Positions 1-9,511 are shown, counted from the stretch's first letter. The stretch: 64,000 nt of DNA from Mesorhizobium sp. M9A.F.Ca.ET.002.03.1.2 (GCF_003952365.1 NZ_CP034443.1:1667001-1731000); one strand, 5' to 3'. Notes: generated by a model not told the origin, from the letters alone. Made by a program: numbers and translations.

Positions 1-941
1 GCTATATCGTGCTGCGCTCGTTCATTTCGGCGCTGGAGCGGCCGGGCTGGGCGCTGGTCATCGTCTTCGTTGCCGTCGCCTGCAATGTCTTCTTCAACTG
101 GGTGTTCATGTTCGGCAATCTCGGCGCCCCTTCGATGGGCATCGCCGGGTCGGGACTCGCCACCACGCTGTCGAGCACGCTGATGTTCGTCGGCATGGCG
201 GCTGTGGTGATGCTTGAGCCGAAGTTTCGCCGCTATCGCCTGTTCGGCCGCTTCTGGCGGGCCGACTGGCCGCGCTTCACGGGATTGCTGCGGCTCGGTC
301 TTCCGATCGCCGGTCTTCTCGCCTTCGAGGTGACGATCTTCAACGCCGCGGCCCTTCTCATGGGCCTGATCGACGCGGCCTCGCTCGCGGCGCATGCCAT
401 CGCCATCCAGATCGCGTCGGTCAGCTTCATGGTGCCGCTCGGCCTCAACCAGGCGGCGACGGTACGTGTCGGGCTTGCCCATGGCGCCGGCAACCCGGAA
501 GGGGTTTCCCGCGCCGGCTGGACCGCTTTCGTCATCGGCGTGTCGTTCATGGCGCTGATGGGGCTGGTTATGATCCTGTGGCCGCATCTGCTGATCAGCG
601 CCTTCATCGATCTCGGCGACCCGGCCAATGCCACGGTGATCGGGCTTGCCGTGTCGTTCCTGGCCTTTGCCGCGCTGTTCCAGATTTTCGATGGCGCGCA
701 AGCGGTTGCCGCCGGCATGCTGCGCGGCCTGCACGACACAAAGGTGCCGATGATCTATGCCGCGATCGGCTATTGGGGCATCGGCCTGCCGCTCGGCGTG
801 CTGCTCGCCTTCTATTCCGGCCTCAACGGCGTCGGCATCTGGATCGGCCTGTCGTCGGGACTGGCGGCAGTGGCGGCGCTGCTTCTGGCGCGCTGGCTGC
901 GGCGGGACCGTATCGCGCCGCCGCTCTCCTTTGGGCATTGA
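1..941 (+). CDS. MATE family efflux transporter, C-terminal part
   Basis: The reading frame is open at the left window edge, so the N-terminal part is missing. The visible 312 or so residues are a chain of hydrophobic segments with the small-residue-rich pattern of the NorM/MATE fold ([17 protein letters not shown], then a second-half [20 protein letters not shown] segment near residue 155). MATE proteins export cationic drugs or toxic metabolites in exchange for Na+ or H+ across the inner membrane. The substrate cannot be read from sequence. It converges on the agmatinase-like gene 27 bases downstream. Confidence 0.85.
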   Translation, partial: YIVLRSFISALERPGWALVIVFVAVACNVFFNWVFMFGNLGAPSMGIAGSGLATTLSSTLMFVGMAAVVMLEPKFRRYRLFGRFWRADWPRFTGLLRLGLPIAGLLAFEVTIFNAAALLMGLIDAASLAAHAIAIQIASVSFMVPLGLNQAATVRVGLAHGAGNPEGVSRAGWTAFVIGVSFMALMGLVMILWPHLLISAFIDLGDPANATVIGLAVSFLAFAALFQIFDGAQAVAAGMLRGLHDTKVPMIYAAIGYWGIGLPLGVLLAFYSGLNGVGIWIGLSSGLAAVAALLLARWLRRDRIAPPLSFGH

Positions 942-968
942 ACGAGCGGCCGGCGGTTTGCCTGGCGG

Positions 969-2036
969 CTATGCTTCAGGCTCTCTTGCCGATATCGCCG
1001 GGCTGAAGACCATCAGGCTGAGGATCTCGAACAGCACCTGAGCGCCGGCATGCGCGGTGTTGGTGGTCGCGTCATATTGCGGCGCCACCTCGACGACGTC
1101 GCCGCCGACGATGTTGAGGCCCTTGAGGCCGCGCAGAAATTCTAGCACTTCCCGCGTGGTCAGCCCGCCGACTTCCGGCGTGCCGGTGCCGGGCGCGAAG
1201 GCCGGATCGACACTATCGATGTCGAAGGAAACATAGGTCGGGCCGTCGCCGACTATCCTGCGCGCCTTCTCGATGATGGCTGGCACGCCAAGGCCGGTCA
1301 CCTCTTCGGCATGCACGACGGTCATGCCGGATTCGTAGGTGAACTCCCACAGATACTCGGCCGAGCCGCGGATGCCGATCTGAATGGTGCGCGACGGGTC
1401 GAGCACGCCGTCCAGCACCGCATTGCGGAACGGCCCGCCATGGTGGAACTTGGTCATGTCGAACAGGCCGCCGGTGTCGCAGTGGGCGTCGATATGGATC
1501 ATGCCGACCGGCGCCTTTTTGCCGACAGCCTTCAGGATCGGGTGGCTGATCGAATGATCGCCGCCGACCGAAAGCGGGATGACGCCGGCGTCGACGATCT
1601 GGTTGGTGCGGCGCTCGATATCGTCATGGCTGGTCTCCAGCCGGTAGCGGCTCTGGAACGGCACGTCGCCGATATCGGCCACCCTCAGCTCATGCGTCGG
1701 CGCGCATTCCAGCACATGATTATACGGCCCGATGCGCTCGATGGCGCGCAACGCCCTCGGCCCGAAGCGCGCGCCGGGCCGGTTGGTGACGCCGAGATCC
1801 ATCGGCACGCCGACCATCGCCACCTGCAGATCGCCGAAATCCGGATTGTCGGTGGCAATTTGCCGATAGGGCGCGGCGAGAAAAGTCGGGATGCCGGAAT
1901 AAGGCGCCAGCCGGGTTCCGCTCTTGGAAAAGATATTGTCGGCGACGCGCCGGAATTTCGGATCGAACATTTCGCCGCCATGGCTTTCGCCATATTTGCG
2001 GCGCAACGCTTCGAGCTTGCCGCGATCGTAACCCAT
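969..2036 (-). CDS. speB: Agmatinase / ureohydrolase family protein
   Basis: 355 residues when started at 2036, where AGAGGAG lies about 8 bases upstream; the frame is open further upstream but without a ribosome site. This is a binuclear Mn ureohydrolase. The metal ligands are visible: GGDHS (H161), DAHCD (D183, H185, D187) and SFDIDSVDP (D272, D274), followed by APGTGTPE. Agmatinases split agmatine to putrescine and urea, but guanidinobutyrase, guanidinopropionase and guanidine hydrolase belong to the same superfamily with the same motifs. The substrate is therefore inferred, and the symbol is conventional. It is monocistronic, facing the MATE gene. Confidence 0.85.
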   Translation of the reverse strand: MGYDRGKLEALRRKYGESHGGEMFDPKFRRVADNIFSKSGTRLAPYSGIPTFLAAPYRQIATDNPDFGDLQVAMVGVPMDLGVTNRPGARFGPRALRAIERIGPYNHVLECAPTHELRVADIGDVPFQSRYRLETSHDDIERRTNQIVDAGVIPLSVGGDHSISHPILKAVGKKAPVGMIHIDAHCDTGGLFDMTKFHHGGPFRNAVLDGVLDPSRTIQIGIRGSAEYLWEFTYESGMTVVHAEEVTGLGVPAIIEKARRIVGDGPTYVSFDIDSVDPAFAPGTGTPEVGGLTTREVLEFLRGLKGLNIVGGDVVEVAPQYDATTNTAHAGAQVLFEILSLMVFSPAISAREPEA

Positions 2037-2400
2037 GTCGGTTCTCCTCTGTGTCCGGCGGCTCGCTGCGTCCGGAAGCGACGGTGGTCGACAGGCCGTC
2101 AAGCGTCCGAGAGCCCCCATCCGTAAGCTGTTTCGGGCGGAGTGTCCGGCAGCCGCGCCGAAAAATCAATTGTGATAGCGCGGCACTTGCCGCAGGGTTT
2201 TCTTTTTTGTCGGGCCAGCCCGCAAAGCGGGCAGCGCTTTCAAAAATTCAATGCTAAGAGGCATTCCGCTAAAGCAATTCCAGGAAAAGTGCGCGGCGGT
2301 TTTCCGTCCGGAATTGCGTGAAACAAATTTAGAGCGGTTCAGAGTTTCTATCCAGAAACTGAAGCGGTCTAAAAGCAAGCAGTGAAGGCGGCATCGAGAC
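2037..2400. other. Intergenic region with a palindromic repeat
   Basis: There is no gene in these 364 bases. The region separates the divergent ureohydrolase and pncB genes. It holds the 44-bp palindromic element at 2274-2317 and, closer to pncB, a small hairpin AGTTTCT/AGAAACT around 2343-2360. A promoter for each flanking gene is expected here, but none stands out. Confidence 0.6.
2274..2317. repeat. 44-bp palindromic intergenic repeat, family A, copy 1
   Basis: The ends are GCAATTCC and GGAATTGC, with inner arms GGAAAA and TTTTCC, so the single strand folds into a long hairpin. The same 44-base element in reverse orientation is at 60619-60662; aligned by eye the two match at 38 of 44 positions. 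Its size and shape resemble the RIME-type intergenic elements of rhizobia. Confidence 0.8.
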
Positions 2401-3705
2401 ATGGCTAAGACCGATATAGCGCGGCGCGTCTACAACCACACCTGGAAGCTCGACCCGATCGTCCGCAGCCTGCTCGATACCGATTTCTACAAGCTGCTGA
2501 TGCTGCAGATGATCTGGGGCATGTATCCCAAGGTCGACGCCACCTTCACGCTGATCAACCGCACCACCTCGGTTCGCCTTGCCGAGGAGATCGATGAAAC
2601 GGAGCTGCGTGATCAGCTCGACCATGCTCGCACCTTGCGCTTCTCCAAGAAGGAGATGATCTGGCTCGGCGGCAACACCTTCTATGGCCGCAAGCAGATA
2701 TTCGAACCGGAATTCCTCGCCTGGCTCGAAAACTTCCAGCTGCCGGAGTACGAGCTTTCCCGGCGCGACGGCCAGTACGAATTGAGTTTCAGCGGCCCGT
2801 GGATGTACACGACGCTGTGGGAGATCCCGGCGCTCGCCATCATCAATGAGCTTCGTTCGCGCGCGGCCATGCGGGCGTTCGGGCCCTTCGCGCTCGACGT
2901 GCTCTATGCCCGCGCCAAGGCCAAGATGTGGGCCAAGACCGAGCGGTTGAAAGCGCTGCCCGACATCCGCATTTCGGATTTCGGCACTCGCCGCCGCCAT
3001 TCGTTCCTGTGGCAGCGCTGGTGCGTCGAAGCGCTGAAGGAAGGCATCGGCGAGGCCTTCACCGGTACCTCAAACGTGCTGCTTGCCATGGACAACGACC
3101 TCGAGGCGCTGGGCACCAACGCGCATGAACTGCCGATGGTGTTCGCCGCGCTCGCCAATTCGGAAAAGGAATTGAGACAGTCGCCCTACAAGGTGCTGCA
3201 GGACTGGCAGCGCTACTATGGCGGCAATTTGCTGATCGTGCTGCCGGACACTTTCGGCACCGCGGCATTCCTGCGCGACGTGCCGGATTGGGTCGCCGAC
3301 TGGACCGGTTTTCGCCCTGACAGCGCGCCGCCGATCGAGGGCGGCGAGAAGATTCTTTCCTGGTGGCGTGAAAAGGGCAAGGACCCGAAGCAGAAGCTGC
3401 TCATCTTTTCCGATGGGCTCGAGGTCGAGACGATCGAGGAAACCTACCGCCACTTCCGCGGCAAGGTGCGCATGTCCTTTGGCTGGGGCACCAACCTGAC
3501 CAATGATTTCGAGGGCTGCGCGCCGACCGAAACCAACCGCCTCGACGCCATCTCGCTGGTCTGCAAGGTCACCGAAGCCAATGGCCGGCCTGCGGTCAAG
3601 CTCTCCGACAATCCGGCCAAGGCCACCGGCGACGAGAACGAGATCGAGCGTTATTTGCGGATATTTGGCGAAAAGGACCGCGTGGAGCAGCTGGTCAAGG
3701 TGTGA
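2401..3705 (+). CDS. pncB: Nicotinate phosphoribosyltransferase
   Basis: 434 residues, normal length for PncB. It joins nicotinate and PRPP, with ATP hydrolysis, to nicotinate mononucleotide, the entry of the Preiss-Handler NAD salvage route. Visible hallmarks are the N-terminal [25 protein letters not shown] near residue 197, and GTNAHELPM near residue 239, which carries the histidine phosphorylated in the catalytic cycle. [11 protein letters not shown] near residue 360 is in the phosphate-binding part. The gene is preceded by palindromic repeat A and followed after 29 bases by a different inverted repeat. Its closeness to pncA and a nicotinate-like catabolic cluster is suggestive. Confidence 0.95.
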   Translation: MAKTDIARRVYNHTWKLDPIVRSLLDTDFYKLLMLQMIWGMYPKVDATFTLINRTTSVRLAEEIDETELRDQLDHARTLRFSKKEMIWLGGNTFYGRKQIFEPEFLAWLENFQLPEYELSRRDGQYELSFSGPWMYTTLWEIPALAIINELRSRAAMRAFGPFALDVLYARAKAKMWAKTERLKALPDIRISDFGTRRRHSFLWQRWCVEALKEGIGEAFTGTSNVLLAMDNDLEALGTNAHELPMVFAALANSEKELRQSPYKVLQDWQRYYGGNLLIVLPDTFGTAAFLRDVPDWVADWTGFRPDSAPPIEGGEKILSWWREKGKDPKQKLLIFSDGLEVETIEETYRHFRGKVRMSFGWGTNLTNDFEGCAPTETNRLDAISLVCKVTEANGRPAVKLSDNPAKATGDENEIERYLRIFGEKDRVEQLVKV

Positions 3706-3734
3706 GGGAATTCCTGGATAGTCTGAGTTCCTTC

Positions 3735-3895
3735 GCGCCCCCCTCTGTCCTGCCGGACATCTCCCCCACTTGGGGGGAGATTGCGCCGTCATTGCAGCTT
3801 TCGCCAATCACCAAAGTTGCAGAGGGAGAGCCGACGGCGGGACTGCCGATCTCCCCCCACGTGGGGGACATGTCCGGCAGGACAGAGGGGGGCGC
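3735..3895. repeat. 26-bp perfect inverted repeat flanking a spacer
   Basis: Bases 3735-3760 and 3870-3895 are exact reverse complements, starting GCGCCCCCCTCTGTCC on the left arm. Inner arms CTCCCCC/GGGGGAG lie next to both. The element sits just after pncB and runs up to the TTG start proposed for the next gene. The frame is open through it, so automatic annotation could translate it by mistake as an N-terminal extension. Confidence 0.85.
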
Positions 3896-3926
3896 CGCAG
3901 AGCGCGACCATAACCCGGTAGCTCAG

Positions 3927-5318
3927 TTGCTTCCCCGTTTCCTTCTTGTTCTAGCACTTACACCTTTGCCCACCCCTGCCTTCGCCCATGCCTCCGACCG
4001 CGGCCACGTTCTGCTGCTGCCCACCGGCTACTACGTCGCCGGCGGTGCGCTTGCGGTTGCCGCCAGCTTCCTTGTCCTGGCCTTGCTGCCCTCAGACTTT
4101 CTCGACCGCTTCTGGCAGCGGCGCCTGCCGCTTTTCGCATTCGGCGACGGCGCACGGACAATCGTCAGCCTGCTATCCTTTGCCGGCTTTGCAATTCTTA
4201 TTGCCGCAGGCCTGTTCGGCAGCCGCGACCCGCTTTCCAACCCTTTGCCACTGACGATCTGGACGCTGCTCTGGGTTGGGCTGGTTTTGCTGCAGGGGCT
4301 TTTCGGCAATCTCTGGTCATGGCTGAACCCCTGGTACGGGCCATGGCGTGTCGTTTCGCGGCTGTTCGGGGAGCGGGAAATAAAGCGCCTGCCCGCATGG
4401 CTCGGCTATTGGCCGGCTTTCGTGCTGTTCCTCGCCTTCGCCTGGTTCGAACTGATCGACCCAGCACCCGACGATCCGGCGCGGCTCGCCTGGGCCGCCG
4501 GTCTCTATTGGCTGCTGAGTTTTGCTGCCATGCTGGTGTTTGGCTACCTCGACTGGAGCCGCGGCGGTGAATTCCTGACGGTATTCTTCACCATGGTGGC
4601 GCGGTTCGCCGTTATCGAGCGCAACGAAGACGGCCGGCTCAGTTTCTGCTGGCCAGGCGCCAAACTCATCAATGCCGCGCCGCTGTCGCTCAGCGGCACC
4701 GCTTTCCTGTTGCTAGCGCTGTCGTCGGTGTCCTTCGACGGGTTGTCGAAAACCTTCTTCTGGTTCGGCCTGTTCGGCATCAATCCGCTAGAGTTTCCGG
4801 GCCGCACTGCGGTGGTCGGCATCGGCACCTTCGGCCTCGTGCTGATGTTCGTCCTGCTTGCGGCCGCGTTCATCCTTGCAATTGTCCTCGGCCAGCGTCT
4901 TGCCGGCAGCAAGCATTCCCTCGGTCAGGCCGCCGGGCTGCTGGTGTGGTCGATCGTGCCGATCGCGCTCGCCTATCATGTCGCACACTATCTGGCGGCG
5001 CTGCTCGTCGATGGCCAATATGCGGTGGCCGCGCTTTCCGACCCGTTCGCGCTGGGCTGGAACCTGTTCGGCACCGCCGACATGCAGATCGAAGCCGGTG
5101 TCGTTGCCGGCGCCGACTCGGCATGGTGGCTGTGGAATGTCCAGGCTGGCGTCATCATCGCTGGCCACATGCTCGCCGTGCTCGTCGCCCATGGCCTCGC
5201 CTGGCGGTTGCACCCGGTTCCCGCTCGCGCCGCGCTCAGCCAGTTTCCGCTCACCGTGCTGATGATCGCCTACACGGTTTTCGGCCTGTGGTTGCTTGCC
5301 ACGCCGGCGGCCGGATGA
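3927..5318 (+). CDS. Polytopic membrane protein of unknown function
   Basis: 463 residues if started at the TTG at 3927. This start is chosen because it gives a clean signal peptide (about 20 residues, LPRFLLVLALTPLPTPAFA, cleavage before HASD) and excludes the inverted repeat that an upstream ATG at 3702 would translate. About ten to twelve hydrophobic segments follow, separated by short loops rich in Trp. After the signal peptide comes HASDRGHVLLLPTGYY. No catalytic motif is recognised. Similar rhizobial proteins may carry the label fenitrothion hydrolase, but this is only a faint memory and nothing in the sequence supports an enzyme. It lies between pncB and the ABC importer, on the same strand. 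Confidence 0.7.
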   Translation: MLPRFLLVLALTPLPTPAFAHASDRGHVLLLPTGYYVAGGALAVAASFLVLALLPSDFLDRFWQRRLPLFAFGDGARTIVSLLSFAGFAILIAAGLFGSRDPLSNPLPLTIWTLLWVGLVLLQGLFGNLWSWLNPWYGPWRVVSRLFGEREIKRLPAWLGYWPAFVLFLAFAWFELIDPAPDDPARLAWAAGLYWLLSFAAMLVFGYLDWSRGGEFLTVFFTMVARFAVIERNEDGRLSFCWPGAKLINAAPLSLSGTAFLLLALSSVSFDGLSKTFFWFGLFGINPLEFPGRTAVVGIGTFGLVLMFVLLAAAFILAIVLGQRLAGSKHSLGQAAGLLVWSIVPIALAYHVAHYLAALLVDGQYAVAALSDPFALGWNLFGTADMQIEAGVVAGADSAWWLWNVQAGVIIAGHMLAVLVAHGLAWRLHPVPARAALSQFPLTVLMIAYTVFGLWLLATPAAG

Positions 5319-5484
5319 GACAAAGGCCGGCCTTTATGCCCGTCGATTGATCCTTGGGGAAAGCCCGCTTGCCACATCAGGGCTTTGGTGATTTAGTTTG
5401 TACACATGCAATTTCGGCCACTTGCCAAGAGTGGCCCGCCTCGCTCCAGCCATTGGTCAAAACTAAAAAAACAGGGGAACTGCC

Positions 5485-6789
5485 GTGACTGACAAGAATG
5501 GGTTTTTCGATCTCTCCAAAACCGGTCTCACCCGCCGCACGGCGCTCAAAGGGTTGGCCGCGGGAGCCGGCCTTGCCGTCGCGCCCGGGTTCGTGCGTTA
5601 CAGCCAGGCGCAAAGCTCGGCGCCGATCAAGATCGGCTTCCAGTCTCACCGCACCGGCATCGGCGCTGCCTATGGCCGCTGGTACGAGAAGACCACCGCC
5701 GCCGCGGTCAAGGCGATCAACGACGCCGGCGGCATCAACGGCCGGCCGGTCGAGGTGATCATCGAGGATGACGGCACTGATCCCGGCCGCGGCGCCGAAG
5801 TGGTCGGCAAGTTCGCCACCCAGCACAAGACCGACATCGTCTACGGCACGCTGTTTTCGCATGTCGTCATCGGTTCGGCGCCGGCCGCCGGCGAGGCCAA
5901 GATGCCCTATTTTGTCGTCAGCGAAGGCCACCACGTCGCCTCGACCAAGCTCAACCGCTATGTCTTCCAGCCCGGCATCACCGACGTGAAGAGCCAGATC
6001 CAGTCGATGGCGCCGTGGATCGCGGCGAATGCCGGCAAGAAGGTGACGCAGATATTCCCCGATTTCGCCTTCGGTTACGATCATCGCGATTACCTGCCGC
6101 CGGCGCTGAAGGCGCAAGGCGCCGAGGTCATCGCCCAGATCGCCATCCCGCCGACGGAATCGTCCTTCACCAAATACTTCCCGCAGATCCCGGCCGAGAC
6201 CGAGGTGATCTACCACGTCATGGTCGGCCCGGCGGTGCTCACCTTCGTCAAGGAACTCGGCGAATTCTATGGCTCCAACCGGCCGCAGCTGTTCGGTTTC
6301 ATCGATTCGCTCGAAGCCACCGACATCAACAGCCCCGGCCTCGAATTCCTCGACGGCAGCCATTTCTGGGAAGGCTCGCCGCGCTATGCGCAGCCGGATG
6401 ATTCCGCCGCGCAGAAGGCTTATCGCGCCGCCGTCGGCATCGACGACAATGGTGCTGCCGTCGGCGATCCGAAGGACGTCTCCACCGCCGCGCACATGTT
6501 CGGCTGCTGGGAAACGCTCTATGTCGTCAAGAAGGCGATGGAGGATGCCGGCTACAAGGGCCCCGAAGACCGCGCCAAACTGGTCGAGGCGACCGAGGCC
6601 TTGACCGAATTCGCCGAGGGTCCCGAGCATCCGCAGGGGCCGAAGACCTTCAACGGCAAGATCCATCAGTGTTTCGGCATCCAGAATATCTCCAAGGTCG
6701 AAGGCGGCCGGCTGAACGTCGTCCACAAGACCAAGATCGAGGACGGCCTCTACGAGCCGGAAGGGGATTACACGACCCAGGCGCTGTGA
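5485..6789 (+). CDS. ABC transporter substrate-binding protein, branched-chain amino acid type, Tat-exported
   Basis: 434 residues, GTG start with AGGGGAA six bases upstream. The N-terminus has a twin-arginine signal (LTRRTALKGLA, arginines 17-18) and a hydrophobic stretch ending near residue 43. The rest is a periplasmic-binding protein of the LivK/AmiC type (IKIGFQSHRTG, then AAAVKAINDAGGINGRPVE and VIIEDDGTDP). It is the first gene of a five-gene importer with livH, livM, livG and livF. Members of this family bind branched-chain amino acids, urea, amides or aromatic acids. The neighbouring molybdenum hydroxylase suggests a heteroaromatic acid, which is inference only. Confidence 0.9.
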   Translation: MTDKNGFFDLSKTGLTRRTALKGLAAGAGLAVAPGFVRYSQAQSSAPIKIGFQSHRTGIGAAYGRWYEKTTAAAVKAINDAGGINGRPVEVIIEDDGTDPGRGAEVVGKFATQHKTDIVYGTLFSHVVIGSAPAAGEAKMPYFVVSEGHHVASTKLNRYVFQPGITDVKSQIQSMAPWIAANAGKKVTQIFPDFAFGYDHRDYLPPALKAQGAEVIAQIAIPPTESSFTKYFPQIPAETEVIYHVMVGPAVLTFVKELGEFYGSNRPQLFGFIDSLEATDINSPGLEFLDGSHFWEGSPRYAQPDDSAAQKAYRAAVGIDDNGAAVGDPKDVSTAAHMFGCWETLYVVKKAMEDAGYKGPEDRAKLVEATEALTEFAEGPEHPQGPKTFNGKIHQCFGIQNISKVEGGRLNVVHKTKIEDGLYEPEGDYTTQAL

Positions 6790-6944
6790 GGCGCCTCACC
6801 CTCCCCTTGTGGGGAGGGTCGGCGAATAGGCTTCGCATTTGCGAAGCCGATGAGACGGGGTGGGGGTCGCAGCGATCCGTGCCCCACTCCCCCCACCCGA
6901 CCGCTGCGCGGTCACCCTCCCCACGAGGGGAGGGTAAGGGCGCC
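6790..6944. repeat. Composite palindromic repeat between SBP and livH
   Basis: The element contains two short hairpins, ACCCTCCCCTTGTGGGGAGGGT near 6799-6820 and CACCCTCCCC...GGGGAGGGT near 6913-6935. A third hairpin, GGCTTCGCATTTGCGAAGCC, lies near 6829-6848. The outer ends GGCGCC are also complementary. It lies inside a probable operon and could cause partial termination or mRNA processing, setting a higher level of the binding protein than of the membrane genes. Confidence 0.75.
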
Positions 6945-6948
6945 CTGA

Positions 6949-7830
6949 ATGCACTTCGGACCTCATCTTCTCCTCGCCGCCCTTGAAGGCCTCGTCACCG
7001 CCGCCGTGCTGGCGCTGACGGCGCTTGGCCTGTCGCTGGTGTTCGGCGTCATGCGCGTCGTCAACGTCGCCCATGGCGAGTTCTTCATGCTGGGCGCGGT
7101 GCTTGCCTGGGCGATCTCCACGGCGATATCGGGCCATCCGTCGCTCGGCTTCCTGGCCGCCCTGGTGCTGGCGCCGCTGATCGTCGGCCTGATCGCGCTC
7201 GTCGCCGAACGGCTTGTGCTGCGCCGGCTGAATTACAATCCGGAAGCCACCATCGTCGCCACCATCGGCATGCTCTATATCATCCAGCAACTGGCGCTGA
7301 CCTTTTATGGTCCCGACGCACGGCCGGTGGAGCCGCCCTTCAACTACCGCATCCTTTTGCCCTGGTTCGGCTACTCCGGCTACAAGCTGTCGATCATCGC
7401 CGCATCCGCGCTTCTTCTGGTCGCGACGTGGTTCGTGCTGACGCGTACCAAAATCGGCCTCGTCATGCGCGCCACGCAATATGACAGCGAAACGGCGCAG
7501 GCCTTCGGCATTCCGGTCACCAGAGTCTACGCCGGCGTGTTCGCGCTCGGCGCCATGCTGGCGGCGGTGGCTGCGGTGCTGATCGTGCCGATCAGCCAGG
7601 CGCATTATCTGATGGGGCAGGACCCACTGCTCCTGTCCTTCATCGTCGTCATCATCGGCGGTCTCGGCTCGCTGCGCGGCACCGTCGTCGCCGCGGTGCT
7701 GATCGGCCTGTCGGACGGCATCATATCGGTGTTCTTCTCGCCGACGCTGGCCAAGATCATAGCCACGCTGCTGGTTGCCATGGTGCTGGTGTTCCGGCCG
7801 CAAGGCCTGTTCGGGACGGCATCGCGATGA
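6949..7830 (+). CDS. livH: Branched-chain-type ABC permease, LivH family
   Basis: 293 residues, usual length for LivH. It is an inner-membrane channel subunit with about eight membrane segments. Family signs are LGLSLVFGVMRVVNVAHGEFFMLGA near residue 25 and the cytoplasmic coupling region VIIGGLGSLRGTVVAAVLIG near residue 225, which contacts the ATPases. The start lies only four bases after the palindromic repeat, with weak ribosome-site support, so translation may depend on the structure of that element. It overlaps livM by four bases (ATGA). Symbol given by family role, not by proven substrate. Confidence 0.9.
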   Translation: MHFGPHLLLAALEGLVTAAVLALTALGLSLVFGVMRVVNVAHGEFFMLGAVLAWAISTAISGHPSLGFLAALVLAPLIVGLIALVAERLVLRRLNYNPEATIVATIGMLYIIQQLALTFYGPDARPVEPPFNYRILLPWFGYSGYKLSIIAASALLLVATWFVLTRTKIGLVMRATQYDSETAQAFGIPVTRVYAGVFALGAMLAAVAAVLIVPISQAHYLMGQDPLLLSFIVVIIGGLGSLRGTVVAAVLIGLSDGIISVFFSPTLAKIIATLLVAMVLVFRPQGLFGTASR

Positions 7831-8789
7831 AGGAGGCTTCACCGGTAAAGGCCTATGCGCTGCATCTGGGCGTCATCGCCCTGCTTTTCGCCCTGAGCTT
7901 CGTCCTGCCGGAGTATCACCACGGGCTGCTCGCCCGCATCATGGTGCTGGCGGTCTTCGCCATGGGCTACAACATGCTGTTCGGCTATGTCGGGCTGCTC
8001 AGCCTCGGCCACGCCATGTTCTTTTCAGCCGGGCTCTATGGCGCGGGCCTTGCCGTTATCCATCTCGGCTGGGGCGTGCCGGCCGCCTTCGCTGCCGGCC
8101 TTGCCTGCGGGGCGCTTCTTGCGCTCATCATCGGTGTGCTGGCACTGCGCACTTCTGGCGTCGCCTTCATGATCGTCACCATGATGTTCGCGCAGGTGTT
8201 CTATCTCATGATCCTCTACTTCGCCTCCTGGACCGGCGGCGACCAGGGCCTGGTGGTGCCGCAGGCGGCGCGTGTCCTCGTCGTTGGCAGCACGTCGCTC
8301 GGCCTCACCAATCCGACCGTGCGCTACATGAGCGCGCTCGCCCTGTTCTCGATCGTCCTGCTGGTGACGCTCGCCATCGTCCGCTCCAGGTATGGCCGTG
8401 TGCTGGTCGCCATCCGCGAAAACGAGGAGCGGACCAAAATGCTCGGTTACGACACGTTTTCCAACAAGCTCGCCGCGGTCGTCGTCTCCGGCACCATCTG
8501 CGCGGCTTCGGGCGCCGCCTACGCGCTGCTGTTCGGCTATGTCGGTTCGACCTTCGCCTCGGTGCAATATTCCATCCTGCCTCTGCTCTGGGTGCTGCTC
8601 GGCGGTGCTGCCACCACACTCGGTCCGCTGATCGGCACGCTGTTCATGTACTATGTCGTCGACATCACCAGCGGCTACACCTCCGCCTACCTGCTGATCG
8701 TCGGCATCGCGCTCATCCTGCTGGTGCTGTTTTTCCCCAAGGGCATCCTCGGTACCGTCCGTCAGCGTTGGTTCGGGTGGCTGCCATGA
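7827..8789 (+). CDS. livM: Branched-chain-type ABC permease, LivM family
   Basis: 320 residues. Second channel subunit with LivM features: LFGYVGLLSLGHAMFFSAG near residue 52 and the coupling segment LLGGAATTLGPLIGTLFMYY near residue 258. About nine or ten hydrophobic segments. It overlaps livH at its start and livG at its end by four bases each, so the three are translationally coupled. It forms the heterodimeric membrane pore with LivH. Confidence 0.92.
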   Translation: MKEASPVKAYALHLGVIALLFALSFVLPEYHHGLLARIMVLAVFAMGYNMLFGYVGLLSLGHAMFFSAGLYGAGLAVIHLGWGVPAAFAAGLACGALLALIIGVLALRTSGVAFMIVTMMFAQVFYLMILYFASWTGGDQGLVVPQAARVLVVGSTSLGLTNPTVRYMSALALFSIVLLVTLAIVRSRYGRVLVAIRENEERTKMLGYDTFSNKLAAVVVSGTICAASGAAYALLFGYVGSTFASVQYSILPLLWVLLGGAATTLGPLIGTLFMYYVVDITSGYTSAYLLIVGIALILLVLFFPKGILGTVRQRWFGWLP

Positions 8790-9511
8790 TGCCGCTGCTG
8801 ACCACCAAAGGCCTGTCCCGAAATTTCGGCGGCCTGCGCGCCGTCGACGGCGTCGACTTCGCGCTCATGCCGGGCGAGATCCGCGCCGTCATCGGCCCGA
8901 ATGGCGCCGGCAAGACCACCTTCGTCAGCCTGGTCAGCGGCCGCATACAGCCGTCCTCGGGTATGATTGTCTTCGATGGCGCCGACATCACCAACCTGCC
9001 GGCCTACGCCAGGGTTCGCCTCGGCGTCGCCTATACCTTCCAGATCACCAGCGTCTTTGCCAATCTAACCGCTTACGACAACGTCGCGCTGCCGGTGCAG
9101 CGCACGCTGACCGACGGCCGCTCGAAAGGCGCCGTCCATGCCGGCGTGATAGCGGCGCTGGAGCGCACCGGGCTTGCCGACCGCGCCCATATGCTGGCCG
9201 GGCAATTGTCCTATGGCCACCAGCGCCTGCTCGAAGTGGCCATGGGGCTGGCGCTGAAGCCGCGCCTTCTCATTCTCGATGAGCCGACACAAGGGCTGGC
9301 CGACAGCGAGATCGACAATTTCATCGGGCTGGTGCGCGAGATCGCCAAAAGCGCCACCGTGCTTCTGATCGAGCACAACATGCCGGTGGTCATGCACCTT
9401 GCCGACCGCATCACCGTCTTCGACGCCGGCAAGATCTTAGCCGAAGGCACGCCCGAACAGATCCGCGCCAATACGCAAGTGCAGGACGCTTATCTCGGAG
9501 CGACCCCATGA
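8786..9511 (+). CDS. livG: ABC transporter ATP-binding protein, LivG family
   Basis: 241 residues with the ATG at 8786 inside the livM stop (ATGA). The frame is open further upstream through livM, but that part is out-of-frame livM sequence. Walker A is GPNGAGKTT near residue 36, the signature is LSYGHQR (the usual LivG variant of LSGGQ) near residue 150, and Walker B is LLILDEPTQGL. The Q-loop region reads YTFQITSVFANLTAYDNV. It powers the importer together with LivF. Confidence 0.93.
   Translation: MMPLLTTKGLSRNFGGLRAVDGVDFALMPGEIRAVIGPNGAGKTTFVSLVSGRIQPSSGMIVFDGADITNLPAYARVRLGVAYTFQITSVFANLTAYDNVALPVQRTLTDGRSKGAVHAGVIAALERTGLADRAHMLAGQLSYGHQRLLEVAMGLALKPRLLILDEPTQGLADSEIDNFIGLVREIAKSATVLLIEHNMPVVMHLADRITVFDAGKILAEGTPEQIRANTQVQDAYLGATP

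Noticed and set aside
3702..3926. N-terminal extension of the membrane protein starting at an ATG
   Set aside because: These codons lie in and around a 26-bp inverted repeat of intergenic type, and the TTG at 3927 begins a proper signal peptide.
5399..5440. Operator-like TTGTACACATGCAA and the GGCCACT/AGTGGCC hairpin before the binding-protein gene
   Set aside because: Suggestive of a regulatory site, but there is no second copy and no obvious regulator gene adjacent, so support is too weak for a feature.
7775..8785. N-terminal extension of LivG through the livM region
   Set aside because: It is livM read in another frame; the ATG at 8786 gives the standard LivG length and a four-base overlap.
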